DNA of 47,610 nucleotides from Guillardia theta CCMP2712 (lineage: Eukaryota; Cryptophyceae; Pyrenomonadales; Geminigeraceae), in contig NW_005434633.1 of the NCBI RefSeq assembly GCF_000315625.1, forward strand, positions 563,709 to 611,318. The letters are read 5' to 3'. Below the pieces are notes generated by a model that had not been told where the DNA came from, made no database searches, and was given only the letters and a program-made list of their open reading frames with translations. The translations under genes and the position numbers were made by a program. Positions 32,458-43,588 of the stretch are shown here, in pieces (the stretch's first letter is position 1; every line of letters begins with the position of its first letter).

Positions 32458-34318
32458 ATGTCAGCTCCAGCGGAGCCTCCTGGTGAGAGAGGGCGGCGAG
32501 ACTTGGGCGATCTCATCTCCCAGCTGGTCATCGAGACGTACAAGACTCTGCCCAAGAGCGGCAAGCCCAACGCTGGCGAGTGGACCATCTTGGCGGGGAT
32601 CGTGGCTACTCGAGTGAAGTGTAAAGCATCGCACGAGGATCATGCCCCATCCCCTCATTCCTCACTCGATCCCTCTGAGCTCGAATTTCGCCTCCTCTCC
32701 CTCGCCACGGGAAACAAATGCCTGGGAGCGTCGAAGCTGAGGGGAGACGGGAGAGTCCTGAACGACTCGCATGCAGAGGTTCTAGCTCGCAGAGCCTTCA
32801 TGAGCTTTCTCTACTCTCAAGTAGAGCTCTTCCTCGAGGACGACCGCCATCTCTGTCTGCTCGACAGAAGCTCCAAGCTCGATCAGGGAGCGGCCAGCAG
32901 GCTCAGGCTCAAGCATGCATGCCAGCTTCACTTGTACGTCAGCCAGGCTCCCTGCGGTGACGCCTCAAACTTTGAGATCGGAGAGGCGAACCTGTGCGTG
33001 AGCTGCCGGCTAGACCGTTGAGTCAGCTCGTTGAGCCTGCTGATGCAGGGAGGGAGGAGGCGGAGAGGCCCCGGCAAAGAGGATCAAGATCAGCACAGAC
33101 GAGCACAGGTTTCTCTCTGCCCCGCGCCCTTCACCTCTCAACTAGTTGTTCACAGAGCTGTGGAGATCTCCGACAACGTCAACCGGACAGGCGCCAAGAC
33201 GATCGGCAACGAGGCAGCAGGGAGAGGGGAGTCGCTTCTCAGCATCAAGCCAGGCAGGGGCGACAGGACGCAGAGCCTGTCATGCTCGGACAAGGCGAGA
33301 GAGCGACGAGGTCACTTGCTCTCGTGCTAATCTGCCAGTTCAGATCGCGCGCTGGAATGTGCTTGGACTCCAAGGAGCGCTTCTTGCGCAGTTGATGGAC
33401 CCCGTCTACCTCAGGTGAGCCAGGGGGTTCAGGCTTGAGGGCCTTCCAGCGGAGCTGACTTGCTTCAGAACGGTGATAGTGTCAGAAGCAACCTACAGCA
33501 AAGCTGCTCTGTCAAGAGCCCTCCATGATCGCCTTGTAACCATCCAAGATCAGATATCACCGCCGTAACGCTCGATTGCATGCGTTTCACCTGCGACGTT
33601 TGTCCAACATGAATGGTGCAGGTTCATCTTGAACGAGCCGTCACTTCTGAGCAGCCGGATATCATTTCCAAGCTCGAGGGAGAGCGTGGAGAAGGCTGTG
33701 CTTGTACCCGCTGCTCTTGGAGCGAACTAGGGTTGAGTGCCGTGCAGGAGGCCGTCGGCACTCAGAAGAGGCTTCAGTGCAACCCTGCGGGGTCGTCAGG
33801 TAGGAGAGCAGCTGAAGGGCGAGGCCTTGTTTGAGGTTTCTCCTCTCAGTGAACTGGACGGCGGGCAAGAAGAGCCGATGGCTCTCATGCGAGGAAGCAG
33901 CGCGGGGGGGTGAGTGTTGCTAGAGCCCTTCTCGTCTGATGGCTCCCAGCGTCTTCACAGGACGGCGAGAGCGAAGCTACCATCGGCGGTACAGGCTTCC
34001 GGCTCGGTCAGATCGCAACCTCTTCATCATCTCAAGCTCTTCATCTTCTTACTTGAGTCAGGCACCACCAAGAAGTCTCTCGGCACCGACGCCTCCACCT
34101 CGCGCATCAGCAAACTTAACCTCCTTCGACGGCACTGCCAGGTGCTTGAGCTAAACAAGAGTCGCGAAGTTCCCTGCAAGGGGTCAGCTGGGAGGTACAT
34201 CAGCCTGAAGCGCTCTTGTGAAGAGTACACCAAGAATCGTGCCGTCTTGTTCGGGGCCGCATCTCCGTTTCATGCCTGGCCCGTGAACGATGAGGCCCTG
34301 GAAGATTTTACTGCTTGA
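32458..34318 (+). CDS. ADAT1: tRNA-specific adenosine deaminase 1-like (ADAT1/ADAR deaminase fold)
   Basis: The ATG at 32458 opens a long first exon with the zinc and catalytic motif DSHAEVLARR and the second zinc motif SQAPCGDAS. Later exons give IKPGRGDRTQSLSCSDK, IARWNVLGLQGALL, DPVYLR, FILNEPSLL, VNWTAGKK, GGTGFRLGTTKKSLG and RISKLNLLRR. These match the A-deaminase domain, which in ADAT1 converts A37 of tRNA-Ala to inosine. The intron after CSDK has a GC donor (GCGAGA at 33290). An apparent in-frame stop near 33730 is removed by splicing to the small exon ending CNPAGSS. The junction at the G7 run (33904-33910) is one base out of phase as written; a six-G run would restore it. A nearby GC donor is an alternative. 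Confidence 0.85.
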
Positions 34319-34526
34319 CATGTCCCAAACACAAACAAGCAGGAGAACAATTTCAAAATTTCTTATAACAATTCAAAACCAGAAAATCCCACGACTGATC
34401 GCTGTGGCAGTGGGACTGCTAGGCGACAGAAAGCGAGGGAAGGAGATCCTATTCATGCTCATCTTCTCCAGTATCTACACTCTCATGGACACCCTCTCTT
34501 ACTCCCGTCCACCACGATCGGTCGAT

Positions 34527-35555
34527 TCATGGCGTCGACTTGATGGGTAGTGCTGTGTCAACGTCAGGGGAGGGGGAGAGGAGCAGTGCTGTGCTGTACC
34601 TTGCTGTCTTGGAGTCGTCTGTCCTTTTGCCGTCAGTAGCGTCCTCCTTTTCTTCTTGAGCATCTTCCATCTTCTCGTCTTCCTTGCTCTCCTCCTTGTC
34701 GTCCTCTTGTTTCTCTTCGTTCTCTGCCTCCTCCTTCGGTTGGCAAGTTAGACTCTCAGAGCCTTCAGCTATGCAGCAAACCTTGCTGGCTCTTCTTCCT
34801 CTGCGGCTCTTGGAAGCAGAAGAAGCTTTTTCCTCGCTCTTCGGCGTTTCTGTGGGAGAAACTCAGGCAGGCGAGGAGTAAGGGTTGTGAACCACCTTTG
34901 GCTTTAGCAGCAGCGCCTCTCTTCTTCGGACTCTCTTGCTCTTTCTTTTCCTCTATTTCTTCTTTCTCTTGGGCTTTTCCGTTCTGTCGATTTCCTTGTT
35001 GTCAATTCCAAAAGTCTTTCGCGGTTCATCCAATCCTCACCGACTGGGGCTTCGTCTTCTTGGACGGACTTGCTTCCGCATTCTCTTTCTGCCATAGCGC
35101 CAGAAGTCTTTGAGCCAACACCATGGCACTTCCCTTGCCGCTCTTTTCCTTCTTCACAGCATAGGAGGAGAGAACTTCTGTGGGAACGTATCGGGACAAA
35201 GCGTTCTCGACCGTGACGTCTTCTTGACTGCAAGGCATATTGTAAGAAACGATGAGGTAAACGAAAGGATGGAAGAGAATCAAGGTGACGGACTGAGAAA
35301 GAAAGAGGATGGAAATGTATGGAGACATGGAAGAGCTGGCGAGAGAATGAAACCACTAGGTAGGAGCACATACCCCATCACAGTCTTGATCCTATCGACA
35401 AGTTGAGCTGCGTTGTCCTTGTCGGCGCCCTCAAACTTGTCTCTGATTGTCTGCTCGTTTCCAGCGAAGAGATCCTTTAGGCCCGCCTCGATGTGGGGCT
35501 GCAGCTCAACCGTCCTCTCCCTCTTGCGCGTGCTACGACGTGTAGGCGTAGACAT
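34527..35555 (-). CDS. Lys/Glu-rich probable nuclear protein of unknown function
   Basis: The minus-strand ATG at 35555 opens MSTPTRRSTRKRERT. The first exon includes IEAGLKDLFAGNEQTIRDKF and joins phase 2 to an exon with ENALSRYVPTEVLSSYAV and LAQRLLALW. This suggests a compact helical domain of about 110 residues. Later exons are rich in Lys, Glu and Ser, with SPKKRGAAAKAK and a long acidic tail. The stop lies at 34529-34527 if the last frame is read through. A short final intron is possible after the GCAAG at about 34600. Composition fits a chromatin or nucleolar protein; I do not recognise the helical domain. It converges with the deaminase gene (209-bp gap). Confidence 0.6.
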
Positions 35556-36682
35556 GACGAACCTGTAAAGATCTATCACCTCATGGCAAAATTGTTTGAC
35601 CACTGCACATGCAACGTCCCGATGATAATTTCAGTTGATTCAAGCCTGTCCGTCAATCATTGTCGACGTCTTGACTATCTTGCTCACCACTGATGCAACC
35701 TGATCCTAATCTACATCCTCTTCACACTAGCGTATCCGCATGATACTCTCTGGTCCCTGTCCTGTTCGTTGGACTTTTCGTATTGGAATCTTTCAAGATT
35801 TCAATTATATTCCTGAATCCTAACTAAGTTCTCCTTGTCTTGTTTCTTGTGGACCAGCGCCTGTAGTTCTGTTCATCAACCCTGCCTGCTCATAATGCTT
35901 CCCTTTCGACTTGAAATTTTGCCCACGATGACTCCTTCGTCATGTCGCCTTATCATCACCATCTTTGTCTTTCATAATCGCTCTGTTGGTCTTGCTCGCT
36001 CTTCTCCTTCTCTTCCTTCCCTCACTTCTTGTTTCCCTCGTCCTTCTTCTCCGCTGCATGGCCTCGCGAAATTACAACTAAATATATATTCTACAAGGGG
36101 TAATAAAGAGGGTAAACCAGTATACTCTCTCTCTATATATAATACAAATAAGATATAAAACATAGAAGCTTCTATTTTTTGTACCAGACGGTTATCCCCT
36201 TTAATAATATTATAAACTTCTGGACCTCCCGCGTCCCCAATATGCCACCCCTCCTCTTTACCTCAGGAAACACCCCTCGCATTAGGCGGGAGGACGTGTG
36301 CGCCTCAGACCAAGGGCCGGACGCGGCGGGCCCGGGCAAGAGACCGTTGTATCACTGGGAAAAGCGATAACGGTTTTGAGCACGTGAAGAAGACAGGAAT
36401 AATGAGAGATGAATGAAGATGGAGACGATCAACATGATTTGAGAGAAGGATGTTGATGAGAGTGAATACAATCATGTGACTATTGAGACTGATTAGATAG
36501 CAACCTGACTTGCCATGCTCGTATGAATCTAAGATAAGTTTGGGAAAATGTGATAGAGATTGAATCAGAATTTAGATGGGCAATGAGAATCTTTCGAATG
36601 CACAAATGTAAGATTCAAACCTAATCCTCTGAATTGACATTGATCCAGTCTTTGGTTATCGATTGAATAATCAAATATCGTC
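35556..36682. other. Head-to-head intergenic region upstream of SURF2
   Basis: AT-rich sequence (about 36070-36230, including ATATATATAATAC-like stretches) next to a GC-rich patch (36308-36345, GGGCCGGACGCGGCGGGCCC). GATGAATGAAGATG-like purine motifs lie at 36400-36560. No supported gene. Confidence 0.45.
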
Positions 36683-37585
36683 ATGTCCAAGGACCTTTGG
36701 CCCAGCTTTATCAATTCGCATCCCGATCTCGAGATGTTGGAAAACGGCAAGTGCAAGTGCAAAATTACTGGGCATGAGATGTTGCCGAAGAAAGACATTG
36801 TGGAGGTGAGAACTGAACTTCTTTGAGACGTATGTTGTGATGTTGTTCAGGCTCATATCAGCGGCAAGAAATATCGACAAGCAAAGGCAAAACAACAAGC
36901 AGACGAGTTTGACTGGAAGCAGTACGAGCCAAACATTGTGCAGAGCAAGAAGGATCCGACCAAATTGTTCTGCCATCTCACCAAGACTTCACTAAACAAA
37001 ACGCCTGAGGAGATCAAATTGCATGTGAATGGTCGACGATTTCGAGCGCGTCTGGCTGAGAGAGAAGAGCTGCTTGCTCGCAAAAGAGAACGGGAGGCTA
37101 AGAAACAGGCGGCAGCTTCCAAGAGAGACGATGGTGAGGTGGACCCTGCCCTCGCTCGCCTTAGTCAATTAGTTGATGACTCGAGTGATTCGATTGGGGA
37201 GGAGGAGGAGGAGGAGGAGGAAGAGGAGGAGGGAGAGGATGGCAGCGACGAGGAGCCTCAGGTGAGAAAAAAGGGAAAGACATCGATCCAGGGCAAGCAG
37301 CACATGCCGGCACAAGAGGTGGCAGAAGATGAAGATTCGGGGTTCGAAGAAGTGGCTCAAGACGACAGCGGAGAGGACAGTGAAGACGAATCTCGCTCTC
37401 CCAGCCCTCCGCCGGGCGGGACATCAGCGCAGCAATCTGATCATGCCAAGGAGAAACACCACGGCCGGTCGAAACAGGCACAGCCGATGGTGAAAACCAT
37501 CGAGATTGTACATAAGAAGCGAGGCAAACCAGGAGAGAGGAAGGGGAAGGCAGGGAGAGAGCAGGCAAAGAAGCAGAAGAAGTGA
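36683..37585 (+). CDS. SURF2: SURF2 (surfeit locus protein 2) homologue
   Basis: Two exons, 36683-36804 and 36851-37585, are joined phase 0 across a 46-bp GT-AG intron, giving about 285 residues. The SURF2 core is clear: KCKCKITGHEMLPKKD, SGKKYRQAKAK, FDWKQYEPNIVQS, KLFCHLT, LNKTPEEIKLHVNGRRFRAR. The paired Cys (CKCKITGHE, LFCHLT) and the GKKY and GRR motifs are the conserved features of the family. The C-terminal half is a long acidic run followed by basic residues (KPGERKGKAGREQAKKQKK), as in other SURF2 proteins. SURF2 is reported as a nucleolar factor linked to ribosome assembly and free 5S RNP; that role here is by homology. Confidence 0.9.
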
Positions 37586-37656
37586 AGTAAGAACAGACAG
37601 ATCGTTCCGAGTAATACGCATTTACACTTGATTATTTATACCTGTCAGAACATCTG

Positions 37657-40600
37657 CTAATTGCTGTCTTCGTCGCTTTCCGAAGAGTTTCCTTGATGCT
37701 GAACGTTGACGTTAGTATTCAAGCATCCTCCTCAATTGTTACTGTACGTTTCGTACGATCCGACCAGGAACAAATTTAGCCTGCAGGATAATGAGGTGAT
37801 GCCCGTTTTCACTTTTATCTCCACCTGGGGTCGAGGGCTTTCTTCCTCGTCCTCCTCCTCGGCTTCAGACTCCGAATCTGTCGCTTCCTCTTTGGTTCCT
37901 GCAGGCAAACTGGCTGAGCACATCAGGCCAGCAGAAACGCATTCACTCACCCCATCTCGTGACCGCCTTTGGTGGTTGCTTGGCGGGGTAGAAAGGCCTA
38001 CCGAGCACCTGGACGACAAGGATGAGAGAGGAGCTGAGCTGGTCCAGGCCTCACTTCGCACTGCTGCCGGGTGTACCCGTCCTCTGAGAGTTGCTCCGAT
38101 GCCCCCCCTCCTGACCGAAGCATTCAGCGACATCTTTCAAGGTCACAGGTCTTACCTTCTTCGTCTTCGCTCTCATCTTCGCTACTCGAGCTCCTGTAAG
38201 TCAATTGAAACTCGAGCCAGCTAAGGTCAAGCCGACCTCTTGCTTGCCGCCTGCCCATCTGACTTCTTCCTGTGTGACGAATCTTTGCTGGGTAAGAAGT
38301 TTCAGATACAAGTTGAGATACGAGAGACGGACCGAGACGAGTCAACGAAATGCTTGGGGAAGGCTTTGGATATCTCGGGGCTGTCGAATGAATTGTCGCT
38401 CTGAGCATACGCATCATCAAAGGCGGCATAAGGCAACATCTAGAAGGAGATTACACTCTTGGGACTCGTCGTGTCCAACCTGATGCAAGAGCTCATCATT
38501 ATTGCAGGTGTTGGCAGACAAAGTACCTGACATTTCCCCAGGACTGGTCCTTACTGAGGCGAGTGCCAAGGTCGCCACTGCTAAGGGTTGAAAAGGATGC
38601 AAGCAGGGACATGTTCGATGACCTCAAGTCTCTTTCCTCTTCTTCTTTGATCGACCCGATCTTCCGGGGAGCGGATTCCACAAACTAAGCAGCAAGTCAC
38701 CACAAGCCATCTCCAACTGCAAATGGTCTCACGTTGTCTCGGGAGACAAGCGGACTCGCATCTACACGGGCATATCAGTGATACGATGTGCAATATGGGC
38801 ATGATTGTGCATGACCGTGAACATGGTTTCCTGTCTTCCTTTCCACATTTGCTGCGCATCAAATGAGTCCCGAAGTGACCTTTAGCCTTCACCTATGAAC
38901 GGATGCTCAAGAAGCTGCTTCGTCGACGCTCTACGCGGCGCCTCGATGATCATGCACTTCCGAACAAAATCCTGTGCGATCTGCTTACTCCTCGAAACAC
39001 GTTTCCTTTTGTCACACGAGCCTTGGCAACTTCAGAAAGAGTCTCCGGAGGATTTGGAGGAGCTTTTGCATGTGCAATATTGTACATAGCGACCATTCTA
39101 TCAGTGTACTGCACACGATTTCAGATACAAAACCTCTCCTCCTGGCGCAGATCAACACACCTGTGTGAAGGGATGCTTGGTGGTCGCCATCTCCCATATG
39201 ACACAAGCGAGGGACCAGATGTCAGCGGGGGGGCCATGTCCGGTCTGGCGGATAACCTGAAGAAAGCAAAGGGAAAGCAAGAAGGAAACGATCAGGTGCT
39301 TGAGATATGGAACAGAAACAAGACAGATAACCTCAGGCGCCATCATGTATGGAGTTCCGACAAGTGACTTGAGTCCAGTTGACATATTCATGACTGCCAT
39401 CATCTTCAACGCATATCAAATCATAATTCCGACTCACCGTCCGCAATCTTTTTGGCTGTCCCGAAGTCTGCGAGTTTAACAACGCCATCGTTGCTATATA
39501 AAATATTCGCCGCTTTGATGTCGCGATGGCAAATCGATTGAGAGTGCAGATAGTGCAGTCCGTCTACAATTTGGGCGGTAAAGTTGCTGACCATCTGTTC
39601 ACTGAATGCTCCAAACTTTCGCAGCATGGTTGCAATGGACCCCCCTGACACGTACTCAAGGAAAATGAAAAACTGTCTCACGTTTCAAAATGCGAGTCTA
39701 TGCCACAAAGTCACAGAAACCGGACCTGAGTTGAAGTTTTTTCCATTCCATAGTATCTGACGAGGTTAGGGTGAGAAATCATACTGAAGATATGGATCTC
39801 TTGATCCATGGCTTTGAGCTCTTCAGCTGCTTGCGGCCCAAAATGCTCGCCGAGATCAACCTGATGCCATCATTGCAAGATAAAATGAGCTGATTCACGG
39901 TCTGTAGAATATGCAAATCACCTGCTTAACAGCCATCATCTCTCCGGTCTCGAAGTTTAAGCCCATGTAGACCTATCTCATATGTCAAAGTCCTGAAGCT
40001 CAAACCAGAAAGTGCAAGGAACCTTCCCGATTGCACCATGCCCAATAAGCTCTCCTTTCTTCCAGCGAAATTTACTACCCTCAATGAGGTCTCCAGTATT
40101 TTCCTGTACTTCAGGTGAGCACATATCTCAGATAAGTCAACAACGACAAGTAAAACCGTGGAGGTATTTGTCTTATGGTAGATATCAACAACAAGAAACA
40201 CGAAGAATCATACCTTTGAACTTGCATCCGAATTAGAGAAGCCTGATGTGTCACTAGAGCTATCAGAGTTTGAGTTTCTGCGAAATCAGTATGAAAAATG
40301 GCAGTCTAAGGAAGGAATCGATGTATTCACCTCCTAGATTTTGGTTGAGAACTCTTCGGGGCGGGAGGTGGAGTTGAGGCAACCGAAGGAGCTGGAACAG
40401 ACAATTCGTTGACAATCTGGCCCACCATCAGTGTAGACCTATATGCTCTATTCTTGAGTCTACCTTGGGACTTTGACTCTCTTTAGGTGCTCCAAGTGTG
40501 AGAAGAAAGAGGTTCATCGGTTCCGCAAGCTCTGAGAATCTGAAACCATCGTGGGCAATATGAGACATAGATGCCAAGGTTTGAACATGCCAACCTCTGA

Positions 40601-42042
40601 TGTATCTGAGTAGCTAGCCTCGATTCATTCATGCTGTCTGACAAATCTTTCCATACCTGCATGACTCATTAATTTTAAACGATCACGCGAAATAAAAAGA
40701 GAGGGAGGGGTGGGGAGGGGAATAATCAACCTTTTTGACATCGAATCTATAGAGGGCGACTACGGAGCTTTGATCTGATCCTATGCCCTGTCAAACCAAA
40801 AAATTACACATGAGCAGTTGGAAATGGGTGCTCCTGCCTGCACAAAGAAGGATGGAAAAGTAAACCCTGACAAATCAAACGTTCCTTCGGGCACTTCGAT
40901 GATGGTAACGTTTCCTCTAAAGCAAGCTTTAGAGTTCTAGACTTGAACTGCTTCAAAATATGACCTATCATCAATATCGACAAATCTTGCAACTAGAACG
41001 GGACGTTCCTCCTGCAGATCTAGTCAAATGAAGCAAACAAGACGCGATCAAAACCTGTGACGATAGAGTTTTCATGACAGCTTGAAAAGATGATTTCGAT
41101 GCTGTCGGTGACCCTACATTCTAGAACCACTCCTGCTCACACAGTACATTCATAATCAAGTAGAAATCTACCTTTCCCTCTTTGAAGAAAAAATCTCGTT
41201 CATTACGCAGGTCGAGATCAAGCAGACTCTGTTGATCTCTTCTCAGACTTTTCGCCAAAAATGTCATGTTTCAAACCCGAGAGACGTCTTCAGGAGGTAC
41301 TGGGCACTTGAACTCGCATCGGACACACCTGCAAGAATCTCAGCAAAAGAAGAAATGCTGCTCCCTAGAGCCAACGTCATATTGAAAGGGAGCTTTCCGC
41401 TGTTGTTCACAAAGACTGAGAATAAATTCAGACTGTGTGCTGCTGCAATTGAGCTGTCTGGCATCACCACTCACGGATTCCCCAGAGACTAGTTTCCTCC
41501 AACCGTCGGTTGGTGAAGCCTGTTTGCGACATGACAAACCAATCGTTTGAAATCTCAATTCTTCTCTACCTTGAAGGCTAATCGGAAATTTTCGACCAAT
41601 TGTGCCTCTTCATCCACCTTCATTCGACTTGAGACAAGAAAAAACAGGTAGAGAACTGACAGCTTTTATGATTGGAGCTGGACTTGGCGTAGCCTTATTG
41701 ATAGGTGCCGGGGTTGACGATGGTCTTGCTGTCACGAGATTGCTCTTTACGGGTGTCTGGTTTGCATGAGGATTAGGTTCTAGCGGATGCAGGCAACCCT
41801 TAACTCACCCTGTTATATTCTGCCGAAGAACGTTTTCCTGCAGACAAATACAAGGTAAAACAAGCTTCAGCTGTACGACTCACAGCCAATACTGCAACAC
41901 TGACCATTGTTCGAAGATTTATCCACGCTGTTTGAAGGCTTTGATTTTCCTGAACCCATCGGGATAACGTGACAAGATTCTGGATACAATTAGTCAACTT
42001 GAAGGGGACGACAAAGAACGTGTCTGAGATTTGCCAAAGCAA
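37657..42042 (-). CDS. STE11-type MAP kinase kinase kinase
   Basis: About 17 or more short exons on the minus strand, ending at a TAG (37659-37657) only 71 bp from the SURF2 stop. The kinase domain lies in exons from about 40110 to 38890. Its motifs are [97 protein letters not shown] and a C-lobe ending LLEHPFI. The combination GGSI plus GTPYMMAPE is typical of MEKK/ANP-type MAPKKKs. A Ser-rich linker and Pro-rich segment precede it. The N-terminal exons (about 40480-42042) encode a helical region with no family I know, and their splice phases are not all resolved; an in-frame TAG occurs at 40937-40939 as read. The C-terminus is strongly acidic. Confidence 0.75.
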
Positions 42043-43588
42043 GAACTACACCACTACACCAAGAAAGCAACAACCAGAACATCGACCATATGAGTGCATT
42101 AACTCTGTATGTCTGACACACCAAAACACAGCCTACAGACACCGCTTCTACCAAAAGCTCTCTCAGCAGCTTTTCTTTGCCAATCTAAAAGTTTAAATCG
42201 CTTCACAAAGTTGATTCGGGAGATAAAGCGAACCACAAAAGAAAAGGTGCTACCCTCCCGTCCCTCTTCATCTCTCTCTGCCCACTCCCTTTCTGTGAGC
42301 CATTAGCACGGATCATGGCGCAAGAGACCGATGAGCTCAGCATCGACAGCTTCGCTTCCTCTTGCTGCGACTTGTCTCACCTTGCCTGCCTCAGGACGCC
42401 ATAACCTGGGGTCTCAACAGCGGTTGTCGCTCTAAAAACAGTTATGTTCGAATAACGTACGAATGGTTCAGATCACTTTTCGATTGTAGAATTGTAGAGC
42501 ATTGTATGGAAATATAGATGTTTAATTTCAAAATGTCAGAAGCAAATTTGTATGGAAGAAACTTTTTCATTAGTACAATTTTCGCTGTGCCCACGTAGCT
42601 GGGGGACCGGAAAGAACGAGCCCAACTTCTGCACCCCGGCCCGCCCCATCCTAAAGTCACACCATGCGCCCTCATCCCCCTCATCCCCGTCTGGCTTTCG
42701 GTCACAGAGCTATATCGGGAGAAGCAGCATGTTCGCCTTGTTGGCTGGCATCCCGGACTACTGCTCATCGACAGGTACTCGAGCGCGGAGAGAGGACAGT
42801 CTCATGTCGTTGTTGTTGGGTATGAGGAGGGAGGAGGGAGGAGGGAGGAGACAGATCGAGGGAGGAGACAGAGGGAGGGAGGGAGGAGGGTGCAGGTTGG
42901 GGAGACAGATGGAGGTTGGATGCGAGTACTGTTAGGAAGCGATAATCCAACACGAATACTAGGTTATTCGACCAGCGCATCGAAACGAATGTTAGGGGGA
43001 TGTAGATCAGTCCCATAGCACTTTGCGAGGCTGCTCCGTTATGTTCTATCATAGCATGACCATGCTTCTTTTTCGATTTGAAAGGTTGCCTTGTTGGACA
43101 AGTTCCACTGGGTGGGTCAGAAAAGAGAGGGCAAAAGCAGCAGGTATATGGCATGATCTTGTTTCTCACCAAAGGAGCCTGAAATGTTTCGAATCCAGCT
43201 TGTCTCAAATCCTATCCCTCCGGTCCCAAAGCAGGTTGTGTAGAGGCTGAATGCGGGCAGTCATGCAAAATTCTGATTGATTTGGTTCAGATCTTGGCTA
43301 GCGACAGGACCAGGGCTGGAGCCAATGGCATGCCTGGGTAAATGTTTGTTTTCATCGTGCTCTCGGATAACATGGGGGTTGCAGGGGATGCCCAGTTTTC
43401 GAGTTATCGGCATATTGCATTCCTAGCGATACAGGAGCACTCCATTGACGGAGCTTTGTCGCTCAAAGTTGTGTAGTATATTCTTGGGGATAGAAGGGCA
43501 TATTGAAGATCGGATTTTTCGGTTTGAAATATTTGTCATACCGACGTTTGCATCCTCGTATTCAAATTCAAATTTCTGCTCGAGTCCA
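42043..43588. other. Interval between the MAPKKK and cysteine desulfurase genes
   Basis: Probably contains the unresolved 5' end of the MAPKKK. One possible plus-strand exon is listed separately. A GGAGGGA-repeat patch lies at 42827-42895. A small plus-strand frame at 42315-42404 begins MAQETDELSID. No other feature is supported. Confidence 0.35.
42600..42773 (+). CDS. Possible exon of an unrecognised plus-strand gene
   Basis: A pyrimidine-rich acceptor ending CCACGTAG precedes an open frame that includes RKERAQLLHPGPPHP, then VWLSVTELYREKQHVRLVGW and LLLID. It ends at a GTACTC donor. The peptide composition is protein-like and a short frame (SPIALCEAAPLC) follows an AG at about 43009 in compatible phase. 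I do not recognise the protein, and no start exon could be joined with confidence. The opposite strand also has a long open frame here, so this is tentative. Confidence 0.25.

Noticed and set aside
33720-33735. In-frame TAG in the deaminase gene, first read as a nonsense mutation or reassigned codon
   Set aside because: A small exon (about 33747-33799) ending CNPAGSS, with proper phase on both sides, removes the stop by normal GT-AG splicing.
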